Source: Fusibacter_A sp965140735
Lineage (GTDB): Bacteria > Bacillota > Clostridia > Peptostreptococcales > Acidaminobacteraceae
Reading direction: 5' to 3'
DNA: 64,000 nt
Assembly: GCA_965140735.1 (NCBI GenBank)
Contig: OZ223306.1
Location: 4,340,001 to 4,404,000, forward strand
Shown here: positions 38,164-47,859 of the stretch, piece after piece
How positions within the stretch are numbered: position 1 is the stretch's first letter
Layout: each line of letters begins with the position of its first letter
Program-made: the position numbers and the translations under genes
Notes under the pieces: model-generated
Seen by the model: only the letters and a program-made list of their open reading frames with translations
Database searches by the model: none
Told to the model about the DNA's origin: nothing

Positions 38164-39990
38164 ATGTGTGGAATAGTAGGTTATATAGGCAGCAACAATG
38201 CGTTACCTTACTTAATGGAAGGGTTATCTAAACTAGAATATAGAGGTTACGATTCAGCGGGAATTGCAATCAATTTAGATCATGAAATAAAAGTATTCAA
38301 GTCAGAAGGTAGATTAAAGAATCTACAGGATTCTTTGGACATGAAAATGGACACCATCCTTGGGATTGGACATACAAGATGGGCAACTCATGGTGCACCG
38401 TCTGATGTAAATGCACATCCTCATACAAATGAAAACAGTACAATTGCAGTAATACACAATGGGATTATTGAAAATTACATGGAAATCAAGGAGTGGCTTA
38501 TAAATGATAAAAAGGTCGTTTTTAAATCAGAAACGGATACAGAAGTTATTGCACACTTGATAGACTACTACTATGAAGGGGATCTTTTAAAGGCAGTTAA
38601 TAAGGCTATTGAAAAAATGGAAGGTGCTTATGCGATCGGTGTTATCGCAAAGGGAGAACCAGATCGCCTAATTGCAGTAAGAAAAGATAGTCCGTTAATT
38701 GTTGGACTCGGTGCTGGAGAGAACTTCATTGCCTCAGATATTCCGGCACTTTTAAAGTATACGCGAGATATTCTGTTGATTGAAAATGATGAAGTCGTAG
38801 AGCTTTCTAAAGACAAAGTGACAATTTATAATGCATTTGGACAAAAAGTTGAGCGTGAAATTTATAATGTGACTTGGGATATGGAATCCGCTGAAAAAGA
38901 AGGTTTTGAACATTTCACATTAAAAGAGATTCATGAGCAACCAAAAGGTGTTAAAGAAACTTTTATGCGCCGATTGGATAAGAACTCCAATATTGTATTA
39001 GAAGGTATTTCCATAACTGCGGAAGATCTAAAGAAAATTAACAAGATTTATATTGTAGCTTGTGGCACTGCATATCATGCAGGCTTAGTCGGCAGACGTG
39101 CTTTTGAGACACTTGCAAAGATTCCTGTAGAATGTGATGTGGCATCAGAGTTTAGATACAGAGATCCTTTTATAGATGAGCATACGCTTTTTATAGCGGT
39201 ATCACAGTCAGGTGAAACATTAGATACGCTTCAATCACTTAGAGAAGCTAAGCGAAAGGGTGCTAGAGTTTTAAGTATTGTCAATGTCGTTGGAAGTTCT
39301 GTATCGAGGGAATCAGATGATATTTTCTATACATGGGCAGGACCAGAAATTGGTGTTGCATCCACTAAAGCATTTACAACACAGTTAACGGCTTTCTACT
39401 TAATTGCACTTCATTTTGCTAAATTAAATGGCAATATGAGTGACGAAAGCATTAAAGCGTTTGTAGATGAACTTAAAGTGATGCCAGAAATGATCCAGTC
39501 TATTTTGGATCAAAGTGAAAAAATACAAGAATTAGCAGCACGTCAATTCAACAATGAAAAAGTATTTTTTATGGGCAGAGGTATAGATGCTGATTTAGCA
39601 CTAGAAGGATCATTGAAGCTTAAGGAAATTTCCTATATAAATTCATTTTCTATAGCAGCAGGTGAGCTGAAACACGGTACGATTGCCTTAATTGAAGACA
39701 ATACTTTTGTAGTATCCCTTGCAACACAAGATAAACTATATGAAAAGATGGTTTCTAATATTAAAGAAGTCAAAGCAAGAGGGGCGCATGTTTTTGCGAT
39801 TGCTAAAGCAGGAAAGAGAGCGATTGAAAAATCTGCAGATGAAGTCTTTTATATTCCAGAGACACTGGATTTATTGACACCAATTCTTGCGGTTATTCCG
39901 CTTCAGATGCTTGCTTACTACATTTCTGCAATTAGAGGAAATGATGTGGATAAGCCAAGAAACTTGGCTAAATCAGTAACTGTTGAGTAG
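38164..39990 (+). CDS. glmS: glutamine--fructose-6-phosphate aminotransferase
   Basis: A 608-residue enzyme that makes glucosamine-6-phosphate from fructose-6-phosphate and glutamine, the entry to UDP-GlcNAc. It starts MCGIVGYIG; the Cys after the removed Met is the glutaminase nucleophile. The two SIS sugar-isomerase domains follow (for example ACGTAYHAG near residue 300 and SQSGETLDT near 347), and the C-terminus is the usual KSVTVE. Length is standard. AAAGGAGC precedes the ATG. Expression is under the glmS ribozyme upstream. Confidence 0.97.
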   Translation: MCGIVGYIGSNNALPYLMEGLSKLEYRGYDSAGIAINLDHEIKVFKSEGRLKNLQDSLDMKMDTILGIGHTRWATHGAPSDVNAHPHTNENSTIAVIHNGIIENYMEIKEWLINDKKVVFKSETDTEVIAHLIDYYYEGDLLKAVNKAIEKMEGAYAIGVIAKGEPDRLIAVRKDSPLIVGLGAGENFIASDIPALLKYTRDILLIENDEVVELSKDKVTIYNAFGQKVEREIYNVTWDMESAEKEGFEHFTLKEIHEQPKGVKETFMRRLDKNSNIVLEGISITAEDLKKINKIYIVACGTAYHAGLVGRRAFETLAKIPVECDVASEFRYRDPFIDEHTLFIAVSQSGETLDTLQSLREAKRKGARVLSIVNVVGSSVSRESDDIFYTWAGPEIGVASTKAFTTQLTAFYLIALHFAKLNGNMSDESIKAFVDELKVMPEMIQSILDQSEKIQELAARQFNNEKVFFMGRGIDADLALEGSLKLKEISYINSFSIAAGELKHGTIALIEDNTFVVSLATQDKLYEKMVSNIKEVKARGAHVFAIAKAGKRAIEKSADEVFYIPETLDLLTPILAVIPLQMLAYYISAIRGNDVDKPRNLAKSVTVE

Positions 39991-40040
39991 AGTGTATATA
40001 GGCTTTTCTGGTACAAAATTAAGAATATAAAATAAAAAAT

Positions 40041-40097
40041 GAGTTCGTCTATGAAGCAGACCTATAAAAGGTGGCTTTATAGAGAACTCTTTTTTTA
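40041..40097. terminator. bidirectional terminator after glmS
   Basis: Long imperfect hairpin (GAGTTC at 40041 pairs with GAACTC at 40084) with eight T residues on the plus side and an A-rich left flank that serves the converging XRE-PAS gene. Confidence 0.75.
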
Positions 40098-40129
40098 TCA
40101 AAATTATAGTTATAATGAATATTTATATT

Positions 40130-41158
40130 TTAAAAGTCAATTTTGCCCATATTGAATTGATTTAGATCTGAACAGGACATTAATATAAAGTTGTTTTTTC
40201 CCAAAACACCTAAATGTGAAAAAATTTCTACTGGAATAAACAGCCCATTCTTAGTTTTAAAGACAGAAATGTCATGAACGTGCTTTTTATGAATCAGTTT
40301 ACGAAGTCTTAGAGCAGATACACTAGATTGTAACTCAAATGCTTTTGGACCAACAAAGTTACAAAGTTCCTCGCAGGTATAACCGAGCAAATCACTGGCA
40401 GCTTGATTGAAGTGTATAAGCGCACCGTAGTGATCATCAGCTGTCCGTTCAAACACAAAAATAGCATTTAGTGAATTTTGAAAAACACCTTGAAAATGTT
40501 TTGCACTCAAAAAAGCAAACTCGTTAAACCGATCTAGAGAGCGCTCTTCAAAAATTTGAATTAAAAAGTATCGTTGGTCTTTGAACTTGAAGGAATCCAA
40601 ATTGAGGTCGACAAGTGCTTTTTCGCCTCTCAAATCACAGTCACAAACAATTGAAGTACTATTTTCTAAAGAACACTTTTCCATAATTTCATCAATGTAT
40701 TGATCCACTATTTGGTCAATTTTTTGATCTGGAAATCGTCTTTTTAGAAATAAGGTAGCACTGATATTCATGTAAAAAAGTGTACGCGTTTCATAATTTA
40801 CTAAAAATGTAATGATCTTTGATTGATTATATGCATTGAATAAGATTTCAAGTTCTTCTAGAGATGAGTTCACTTTTGCGGTCTTAGATCTGATATAATG
40901 TTCAATTTCCTTGTATATAGAAGGTGCGTTTACATCAATTGTTAAATGGTCTGGAGGGATTTTACCACAAGCGATATACAGCATTATTTTATCACATTCA
41001 AGCACAGAAGCTAATTTTTCGATGATTTCATCAGAAACAGTGGCGTCTAAGCTGGATTCTAATTTACTAATATAAGAATGACTAACGCCAATTTTCTGCG
41101 CTAACTCTCTTTGACTAATATTTAATCCCCTTAATTCACGAACGAGCTTACCTAGCAT
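40130..41158 (-). CDS. XRE-family transcriptional regulator with PAS domain
   Basis: A 342-residue protein. An N-terminal XRE helix-turn-helix (residues about 4-58, ISQRELAQKIGVSHSYISKLES) is followed by a middle region I do not recognise (about 70-220, with Cys162, Cys168 and Cys170) and a PAS domain (about 222-330, ending NNFILMSCSDL). It is probably a DNA-binding sensor for a small ligand. Targets are not visible. It is monocistronic and read leftward; the divergent neighbour is the chemoreceptor gene at 41517, across a 358-base gap. Confidence 0.85.
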   Translation of the reverse strand: MLGKLVRELRGLNISQRELAQKIGVSHSYISKLESSLDATVSDEIIEKLASVLECDKIMLYIACGKIPPDHLTIDVNAPSIYKEIEHYIRSKTAKVNSSLEELEILFNAYNQSKIITFLVNYETRTLFYMNISATLFLKRRFPDQKIDQIVDQYIDEIMEKCSLENSTSIVCDCDLRGEKALVDLNLDSFKFKDQRYFLIQIFEERSLDRFNEFAFLSAKHFQGVFQNSLNAIFVFERTADDHYGALIHFNQAASDLLGYTCEELCNFVGPKAFELQSSVSALRLRKLIHKKHVHDISVFKTKNGLFIPVEIFSHLGVLGKNNFILMSCSDLNQFNMGKIDF

Positions 41159-41516
41159 AAATACTCCTAAAAATTTAATAAAAAATAGTATCTAACTCAC
41201 GTCATTCTATCATATCAAATAATAGAATCTAAACTAAAAAAATCATATCCAATCTAATAAAGAGTGTTTCAATATGAGTATATCAAACAGAAGGGAAAAG
41301 TTCATAAATATTTAATAATATTTGTCATTTTAATCACAAAAATCTTGTAAGTTGCTCACTGTTTGTTATAATTTAATAGGGAGTTTCTAAAAAATACACA
41401 AAAAAAATATCAGAATAATGTGTACATAATGGAAACAAAATCTAAATATTGCATACTGAGATAAAAATATGTAGCAATATTATGTATTACAATAAAAATG
41501 CAAATGGGAGAAGGTT
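41159..41516 (+). other. intergenic region between the XRE-PAS and chemoreceptor genes
   Basis: 358 AT-rich bases. I see one promoter-like element on the plus strand (41345-41372) and no RNA gene or strong hairpin. Confidence 0.4.
41345..41372 (+). promoter_or_regulatory. promoter-like element before the chemoreceptor gene
   Basis: TTGTAA at 41345-41350, 16 bases, TATAAT at 41367-41372. I see no sigma-D (flagellar) type promoter. Confidence 0.45.
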
Positions 41517-43526
41517 ATGAAAAAAAGCTTAATGACAAAGCTCATGGCGAGCACAGGATTACTTGTATTGTTGATCGTTGTATTTATTAACTTAATTAGT
41601 TTTAAGTTTTCAAGTCGTGCTATTGAAAACGAAGTTGAAGCAAACCTATCAACACAATTGAGTAATTTGGTAACCAATTTAAAAGAAGATCAATCAAATG
41701 TTGAAAGCATCCTTAAAATTATCGGAGATATGCCGGTTATCAAGAATATTGATTCCAGCAAATTAATGCCTCAAGAGACTCAAGAGATTAATAACTACTT
41801 ATCTGCATTTAGAGAAAGTAATAAAGTTTTGTTAGAAAGTATCTTCATAGCGGATTCGAATGGGAAAATTATTCTAGATAGTGAAAAGGGTACCTTAAAG
41901 GGTGCAGATATATCTGTTCGTGAATACTTTGACGAAGTTAAAAAGGGAAAACCAGTATGGTCGGATATCGTAGTCTCCAAAATTTCTGATACGCCTATTC
42001 GCGTTTATTTATTTCCTATTAATAATAAAAACAGCCAGCTTATTGGTTATGTTGCCGCTACTGTTAAAATGGACAAAACAGTGGCACTCATTAACAGTAT
42101 AAAAGTTGGTGAACTTGGCTATGCCTACATGATTGATAAAACTGGTTTTATAGTTATTCATCCAAATCCAGACTTTGCTATGAAAAAGAATGTCAGTGAT
42201 TTTGGAATCCCAGAATTAGACGCGGCATTACCTGACATGGTTAAAGGCAATTCTAACAAAGTGGAATATACCTATTCTAATGTTTCAAAGTTAAATCTAT
42301 ATACAGGATTTGATCAATATTCAATCAGCATAAATGCTGCTAAAAATGAGTACTTAGCGCCAGTTGATAAAATGCAAAAGTCCATAATGATAGTGGGTGT
42401 GATCATGATTCTGGTAGGATTAATTGCATCTTATGCCATTTCAAAATACATCGTCGGTCGTGTTAATAGAATGAAAACAGTCATGCTTGATGCTTCTAAA
42501 GGGGACCTAACAGTTAAAGTAGATCGTTTTAAGGAAGATGGCGATGAAATAGATCAGATAAGCGGTGCCTTTAATGTTATGCTCCAAAGTTTTAACAGCA
42601 TTGTAACAGATATCGTCAAAACTTCTGAAATTTTATCATCTTCAAGTCAACAACTGGCTTCATCAGCAGAAGAAGGTGGAAAGGCAGCAACAGATGTAAC
42701 TGTAGCAGTACAAGAAATCAGCTCAGGGATGGAAACTCAAGCCATTGACGTTAGTAATACGCGTGTATTGGTGGATGATATGAAAGAAAAACTGGATGGT
42801 TCTGCTAACGAAACACTTAAAATTGCAAAGGAAGCAGATGATGTTATGCAGACAGCTGAAAACAGTCAGAGACTTATTCATGAAACTGTGACAAAGATGA
42901 CTGAAATAAAGTCAAGTAGTGAAAAAACAATAGACGTTATTAATAAACTCAATGAACAATCCGGTAAAATTAACCGAATCTCTGATACAATTGCTGAAAT
43001 AGCAGATCAAACCAATTTACTCGCTTTAAATGCTGCGATTGAAGCGGCAAGAGCTGGAGAAGCTGGTAAAGGATTTGCTGTGGTTGCTGAGGAAATTAGA
43101 AAGCTTGCAACGGATTCTCAAACTTCTGCAAATGGGATCAACAATCTTATTAGAGAGATTCAAATTGAAATTAAAGAAGCTAATAACTTCACACAAGCAG
43201 AGAGCGAAGCGATTACATCAGGTGTTCAGGCGATTGATGTGGCTGGGAATGCCTTTTCTGAAATATTAGCTTTAATCGAAAATACACAGTTTTCAATCAA
43301 ACATGTGGTCAACCATATTGGGGAAACACAGAAACTAGGTGATTCCGTAAATCAATCGGTTGAAAATATTGCACAGGTTATGTTTAAATCAAGTGCGCGT
43401 ACGCAAGAAGTGAGTTCTGCAACAGAAGAACAAACAGCAATTTCAGAAGAAATTGCTGCAGCATCTGAGCATCTTTCTAAGATGGCGATTGATTTGTTTG
43501 AACAAGTAAATCAGTACAAGATTTAA
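41517..43526 (+). CDS. methyl-accepting chemotaxis protein
   Basis: A 669-residue receptor: transmembrane helix (about residues 9-28), double-Cache sensor domain (about 35-280; PDFAMKKNVSDFG region), second helix (about 285-305), HAMP (about 307-360) and a full signalling domain. The hairpin tip DQTNLLALNAAIEAARAGE (about 495-513) that binds CheA/CheW is intact. The dCache fold usually binds amino acids or other small nutrients; the ligand is unknown. It is monocistronic with a terminator at 43549. GGGAGAAGG precedes the ATG. Confidence 0.95.
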   Translation: MKKSLMTKLMASTGLLVLLIVVFINLISFKFSSRAIENEVEANLSTQLSNLVTNLKEDQSNVESILKIIGDMPVIKNIDSSKLMPQETQEINNYLSAFRESNKVLLESIFIADSNGKIILDSEKGTLKGADISVREYFDEVKKGKPVWSDIVVSKISDTPIRVYLFPINNKNSQLIGYVAATVKMDKTVALINSIKVGELGYAYMIDKTGFIVIHPNPDFAMKKNVSDFGIPELDAALPDMVKGNSNKVEYTYSNVSKLNLYTGFDQYSISINAAKNEYLAPVDKMQKSIMIVGVIMILVGLIASYAISKYIVGRVNRMKTVMLDASKGDLTVKVDRFKEDGDEIDQISGAFNVMLQSFNSIVTDIVKTSEILSSSSQQLASSAEEGGKAATDVTVAVQEISSGMETQAIDVSNTRVLVDDMKEKLDGSANETLKIAKEADDVMQTAENSQRLIHETVTKMTEIKSSSEKTIDVINKLNEQSGKINRISDTIAEIADQTNLLALNAAIEAARAGEAGKGFAVVAEEIRKLATDSQTSANGINNLIREIQIEIKEANNFTQAESEAITSGVQAIDVAGNAFSEILALIENTQFSIKHVVNHIGETQKLGDSVNQSVENIAQVMFKSSARTQEVSSATEEQTAISEEIAAASEHLSKMAIDLFEQVNQYKI

Positions 43527-43548
43527 AGCCTGATTGTGGTTAAAATAA

Positions 43549-43581
43549 AAAAACTCAGAATTATTTTTTTCTGAGTTTTTC
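43549..43581 (+). terminator. terminator after the chemoreceptor gene
   Basis: Twelve-base-pair stem (43549-43560 with 43569-43580) whose 3' arm ends in a T tract. Confidence 0.8.
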
Positions 43582-43636
43582 TATTTATCCCTGTTCAAAG
43601 ACTGAATTTTATGGCATAATATTGGAGAAGTAACAC

Positions 43637-43712
43637 GCGAGATTAACTCAGATGGTAGAGTGTTTCCTTGACGTGGAAGAAGTCAGGGGTTCGAGTCCCT
43701 TATCTCGCACCA
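43637..43712 (+). tRNA. tRNA-Val (GAC)
   Basis: Acceptor GCGAGAT/ATCTCGC, anticodon loop TTGACGT, encoded CCA. It is a solitary tRNA gene outside the rRNA block and is followed at once by a terminator. Confidence 0.93.
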
Positions 43713-43717
43713 TTATA

Positions 43718-43746
43718 GCTAAAGTATTTATACTTTAGCCTTTTTT
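43718..43746 (+). terminator. terminator of tRNA-Val
   Basis: Nine-base-pair stem GCTAAAGTA/TACTTTAGC followed by six T residues. Confidence 0.85.
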
Positions 43747-43845
43747 ATGTCAGAGTTCTGGTATAAAGGGGTAGTAAAATAATGAAAGAGGATAACCTAA
43801 AATTTGTGAGTAGGGTCATCAAGGGCTCAAAAATGGAGTGATTAA

Positions 43846-44997
43846 ATGAAAAAACAGGATTATTACCAACATGTAGCATATGGAGAACTTGGCATAATCG
43901 CCATGGATAACTGTGAAAGTTTAGCACAGAGCATTAATGACTACCTTGTTAAAATGAGACAAGTCTGTGAGACAGAAACGATTCAAATGCCGAAGAACTA
44001 CATTATTAAAAAGCAAGAGATTCGTTTTTCAAATGGTGAAGGAAAAGTATTTATTGAAGAATCTGTAAGAGGTAAGGATATTTACATTGTTACGGATATT
44101 GGGAATTACAGTTGCACGTATATGATGCATGGATTTGAGAACCGTAAAAGTCCTGACGATCATATTCAAGATTTGAAAAGGGTGCTGTCTGCCATGGCTG
44201 GTAAAGCGAGAAGAATTACAGTTCTAATGCCGCTTTTATATGCCTCTCGTCAGCACAGTAGAAAAGGAAGAGAATCATTAGACTGCGCTATGGCACTTCA
44301 AGAACTTGAAAAATTGGGTGTCAACGATATTATCACTTTCGATGCACATGATCCAACAATTCAAAACTCAATTCCACTTATTTCGTTTGAAAATTTATAT
44401 CCCACACTGGATATTGTTAAAGCATTTTTAACAGAAGAAAGTGAAGCCTTTCAAGATCCTTCAAAAGTATTGATTATTAGCCCAGATACAGGTGCTATGG
44501 ACCGTGCGATTTATTACTCTAGCGTAATTGGAAGTGATATTGGTCTATTTTATAAAAGACGTGATCATTCCAAAGTTGTTAAAGGTAAAAATCCGATTGT
44601 TCAACATGAATACATTGGAAGAGACGTAAAAGGCAACAATATTTTGATTGTTGATGACATGATTGCATCTGGAGAATCTATTTTTGATATTGCAGTTGAA
44701 CTTAAAAAAAGGGAAGCTGGCAAAGTGTTTATTGCGACTACTTTTGCATTATTTACAGAGGGACTTGATAAATTTAACAAGTTTTACGAAGAAGGTTTTA
44801 TAGATAAGGTTTATACGACAAATCTTTCATATATACCGGAATCTGTTAAAGACACCCCTTGGTTTGAACAAGTAGATATGTCAGAGTATATTTCAAAAGT
44901 CATTAATCGCTTGAATTATGATATGTCTATCAGCGATATAATGGATGCGACAACAGGTATTCGTGAGTTAATTAAGTTTAAAAATAAAGTCAAGTAA
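43846..44997 (+). CDS. prs: ribose-phosphate pyrophosphokinase (long form)
   Basis: A 383-residue PRPP synthetase-like protein. The catalytic loop region (LLYASRQHSRKGRESLDC near residue 126), TFDAHDP near 165 and the PRPP-binding ILIVDDMIASGESI (about 265-278) are recognisable. At 383 residues it is about 65 longer than the usual 315-residue Prs, with an extra N-terminal segment and changed inter-domain parts. A divergent long group of this kind occurs in Clostridia, so the organism may also carry a standard copy. It would supply PRPP for nucleotide synthesis. Confidence 0.88.
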   Translation: MKKQDYYQHVAYGELGIIAMDNCESLAQSINDYLVKMRQVCETETIQMPKNYIIKKQEIRFSNGEGKVFIEESVRGKDIYIVTDIGNYSCTYMMHGFENRKSPDDHIQDLKRVLSAMAGKARRITVLMPLLYASRQHSRKGRESLDCAMALQELEKLGVNDIITFDAHDPTIQNSIPLISFENLYPTLDIVKAFLTEESEAFQDPSKVLIISPDTGAMDRAIYYSSVIGSDIGLFYKRRDHSKVVKGKNPIVQHEYIGRDVKGNNILIVDDMIASGESIFDIAVELKKREAGKVFIATTFALFTEGLDKFNKFYEEGFIDKVYTTNLSYIPESVKDTPWFEQVDMSEYISKVINRLNYDMSISDIMDATTGIRELIKFKNKVK

Positions 44998-45031
44998 CCC
45001 TGTTCGTAAATATCACATATTGATAAATTAA

Positions 45032-45070
45032 GGACAATATTGGAATCGTAAATCCAGTGTTGTCCTTTTT
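45032..45070 (+). terminator. terminator after prs
   Basis: Stem GGACAA...TTGTCC with paired inner segments TTGGA/TCCAG, followed by five T residues. It may also serve the converging phosphatase gene. Confidence 0.65.
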
Positions 45071-45104
45071 ATGTTTCACTAATTTTCATTTTGTCGTGAA
45101 GGCA

Positions 45105-46550
45105 CTAATGGAACTCAATCTTACAAATAGTGATGTCATCATTAATATGTTGATTCTTAGAAAATGAATGCATAATGCCTTCATAAAATTTTTGATTGCC
45201 AAGATGTGTAATGGATTCATCTAAGACCTCAAGTGCAGTTTCATAAGGCATATTATTTGTTTCGAATAAGCCATCCGTAAAACACAAAATACGTTGAATT
45301 GAGGACAAGGTCAACTTATAAGATTCAAATTGATTTTCTTCTAGGACACCTAGCAACATATTATTAGAATCTAAATGATTGATCTCTCCACTTTTCAATT
45401 TAATGACGAGGTCTGGATGACCAGCATTGATCACTTTCAATTCATCGTTACGAAGGTCAAATTCTAAAAAAAGGCCTGTGACGAAAAGACTTCTATCATT
45501 TTCTGAACTGTTGAGATCACAAAGCAATCTATTAATGGCATTAACAGAGTCTCCTAAAGACTTAAAATTGATGTAATCTTTAAACATTTGAGTCAATGTA
45601 ATTGCCACAAGCGCTGATGAAACGCCATGCCCCATAACATCAATCAGTGCAAAGTGATACGTGGTAGGACTGGTCTTATTAAAATAGATAAAATCACCAC
45701 CAATTTCATTGTAATGAATCATATGATAATCAAACTGTAAAAAGTCATCTTTAAGTGGCGGTGGCAGAAGAGAATCTAAGACAGTCCGAGCAAGTTTAAC
45801 TTCTTGAGAAAGGTGATCGAGAAGCAGCTTTTCTCTGGTAATGTTTTTGCCGATTTTTAAATATTTTTCAATATTGCCGTGGCTGTCACGGATAGGACTA
45901 ATGGTAGATTCCTCATAAAAAAGTGAATTGTCTTTACCCTTATTGATAAAGATGCCTTCCCAAACTTGGCCACTGGTAATGGTGAGCCATAGCGCTTTGT
46001 AAAAAGCATCATCATGAAAGTCACTTTTAATAATACGTGGTGAGTTCGAAATGAGTTCTGCATTGTTATAACCGCACAAGGATTGAAAATAGTCATTAGC
46101 ATATATAATGTTCCCATCAAGATCAGCTATAACAATTGAATTCTGTGCATTTTTCAAAAGATTATCCAAAATTTTATGCTCCGAATGGTATAAAACACGA
46201 TTCATATAATTGAATAGATAACTGGAAAGTTCATTATTTAAAAGCGGTTTTTTTAAAATTGTGATTTGGATATATTCTGAAAAAAGTTTGAAAATAAATT
46301 CATCCACAGGAACATCAATTAAAAGAATTTCTTCATAATAGTTTTTAAGTTCTATAATGTGTTCAATTTTTTTGAATTGATCATATCGACCAATGAATAG
46401 ATCGTGCTTACATTCTGGTCGTTGATCTTCTGTAATCGTAGAAAAATGAAAGTGAATATCGCCAAAGTGTGTGAGAAGCGTATCTTTGACAAAGCGATCA
46501 ACAAAACACTCGTTCATAAAATCGATATAAAAATGGTTAGTTTTAAGCAT
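45105..46550 (-). CDS. PAS domain SpoIIE-type serine phosphatase
   Basis: A 481-residue protein. About 130 N-terminal residues could be a degenerate receiver-like domain. A PAS domain follows (about 135-250, AQNSIVIADLDGNIIYAND) and then a PPM/SpoIIE phosphatase domain (about 275-480) with its metal-binding acidic residues: NEIGGDF, DVMGHGVSSA, LCFTDG and NDDITI. Such proteins dephosphorylate STAS anti-sigma-factor antagonists. The divergent gene at 46670 encodes exactly such a STAS protein, 120 bases away, so the pair is probably one signalling unit. Confidence 0.88.
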   Translation of the reverse strand: MLKTNHFYIDFMNECFVDRFVKDTLLTHFGDIHFHFSTITEDQRPECKHDLFIGRYDQFKKIEHIIELKNYYEEILLIDVPVDEFIFKLFSEYIQITILKKPLLNNELSSYLFNYMNRVLYHSEHKILDNLLKNAQNSIVIADLDGNIIYANDYFQSLCGYNNAELISNSPRIIKSDFHDDAFYKALWLTITSGQVWEGIFINKGKDNSLFYEESTISPIRDSHGNIEKYLKIGKNITREKLLLDHLSQEVKLARTVLDSLLPPPLKDDFLQFDYHMIHYNEIGGDFIYFNKTSPTTYHFALIDVMGHGVSSALVAITLTQMFKDYINFKSLGDSVNAINRLLCDLNSSENDRSLFVTGLFLEFDLRNDELKVINAGHPDLVIKLKSGEINHLDSNNMLLGVLEENQFESYKLTLSSIQRILCFTDGLFETNNMPYETALEVLDESITHLGNQKFYEGIMHSFSKNQHINDDITICKIEFH

Positions 46551-46669
46551 GCGTCACTCCACTATAATAGTTGTTTGGAATCGTTTCAATATAATAACAA
46601 TGATTTATTTGAAATAGTTACATGATTATTTTCTCTAAAATTGAGTATAAATACCTTGAGAGGTGTGCT

Positions 46670-47035
46670 ATGAGACTAAAAGAGATTGATCAATATATAT
46701 ATTACTTACAATTAGATAATAAGAGCATTATGGATCAAAATGAACTCATGATCAAAATGCTGAGAAAAAAATATGGAAAAGCTAAATCCAATTATCTCAT
46801 TTTGGATTTAGCTGAGGTAGAAACAATTGACCATACGCTTATCTGTTTTGTACTTGATTTATCAAAATTATTGGCTTATCGACCTCAAAACTTGGTCTTG
46901 ATTGATCCCAATGAGCAGTTTTCTAGACATTTGTCTATGTTACATCTCAATGGTATAATCGAGAGCTTTAAAAGCTTTGAAGAAGCAGTCAGCTTTATTA
47001 AAGCCAAATTAACCGCTGTGGTAATCGTAGGATGA
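46670..47035 (+). CDS. STAS-domain protein, possible anti-sigma-factor antagonist
   Basis: A 121-residue STAS protein. The segment LILDLAEVETIDHTLICFVLDLSKLL matches the core strand and helix; the phosphoacceptor position, usually Ser-Ser in IDSSGL, reads His-Thr here, leaving Thr as the only possible acceptor. I chose ATG 46670 with GAGAGGTG at 46658-46665; the open frame extends upstream but without a ribosome-binding site. It is divergent from the SpoIIE phosphatase at 45105, its likely partner. No anti-sigma kinase gene is adjacent. Confidence 0.75.
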   Translation: MRLKEIDQYIYYLQLDNKSIMDQNELMIKMLRKKYGKAKSNYLILDLAEVETIDHTLICFVLDLSKLLAYRPQNLVLIDPNEQFSRHLSMLHLNGIIESFKSFEEAVSFIKAKLTAVVIVG

Positions 47036-47037
47036 CA

Positions 47038-47733
47038 CTACTTTGTAGGTCGTCTTTTTTTAGATTTCTTTTTAGAAGATGCAGATGTTTTTACAGTTGA
47101 AGCCTTTGAAGATGAATTTTTTGCTTGCTTTTTTACATTTTGAGATGGACGTGTTGACGGCTTTTTAGACTTAGGTTTTTTAGCGACTGAGTAGCCAAAA
47201 GTACCCAACAGATTGCCTAAATCATAATAAGCGCCATGACTATAACAAATCATTTCAGCTAGATCTAGTCTAAATTTTCCGGTCTTATCGAGATACTGAT
47301 CGTCAATGCTAACGCTGACAACTTCAGCTAAAAACATATCATGTGAACCGAGTTCTTTGATTTCTTTGACGACACATTCTATGTTGACTGGAGATTCAAG
47401 AATAGAAGGCGCACTCACTTTAGTAGATGCCGTTGGTGTAAGTCCTGTTACCTTAAATTTATCAATATCCTTACCTGATTTCACACCACAAAAATCAGTG
47501 GCATGTACCAGTGATTTAGTGGTCAAATTGATGACAAAACACTGTCCTTCTTTGATTAGATCATAAGAATAACGTTCTTTACGAACAGACACATATGTCA
47601 TCGGTGGCGTGGAACATACCGTCCCTGTCCATGCGATTGTAATTATGTTAGGTGATTCAAGTGTGCCACAAGTAACCATAGCCGCAGGAACTGGATATAC
47701 CATGGTTCCTGGTTTCCAAGTAATTTTTCCCAT
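47038..47733 (-). CDS. flavin reductase-like (FMN-binding split barrel) protein
   Basis: A 231-residue protein. Residues 1-180 match the flavin reductase-like family (KPGTMVYPVPAAMVTC at the start, TIAWTGTVCSTPPM near residue 33, and YYDLGNLLGTFGYSV at the end of the domain). The last 45 residues are a Lys/Ser-rich basic tail not needed for the fold. The family binds FMN and reduces flavin or, in anaerobes, unknown acceptors. It is read leftward and its stop lies 2 bases from the end of the STAS gene. Confidence 0.82.
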   Translation of the reverse strand: MGKITWKPGTMVYPVPAAMVTCGTLESPNIITIAWTGTVCSTPPMTYVSVRKERYSYDLIKEGQCFVINLTTKSLVHATDFCGVKSGKDIDKFKVTGLTPTASTKVSAPSILESPVNIECVVKEIKELGSHDMFLAEVVSVSIDDQYLDKTGKFRLDLAEMICYSHGAYYDLGNLLGTFGYSVAKKPKSKKPSTRPSQNVKKQAKNSSSKASTVKTSASSKKKSKKRRPTK

Positions 47734-47789
47734 TCAATCCCATCCTTATTGTAATTTAGATTAATTATTTCTATTATATCATATTTTAT

Positions 47790-47817
47790 TTGCAAGACTG
47801 AAAAACTTGTGTATAAT
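47790..47817 (+). promoter_or_regulatory. promoter of the structured leader
   Basis: TTGCAA at 47790-47795, 16 bases, TATAAT at 47812-47817; transcription would begin near 47824. Confidence 0.6.
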
Positions 47818-47859
47818 AGAGATGTATAATAAAAAGTCGAATTTTTAAGAGGTATTTTG

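Noticed and set aside
41480..41677. 65-codon frame opposite the start of the chemoreceptor gene
   Set aside because: It is antisense to a clear coding region, with no ribosome-binding site.
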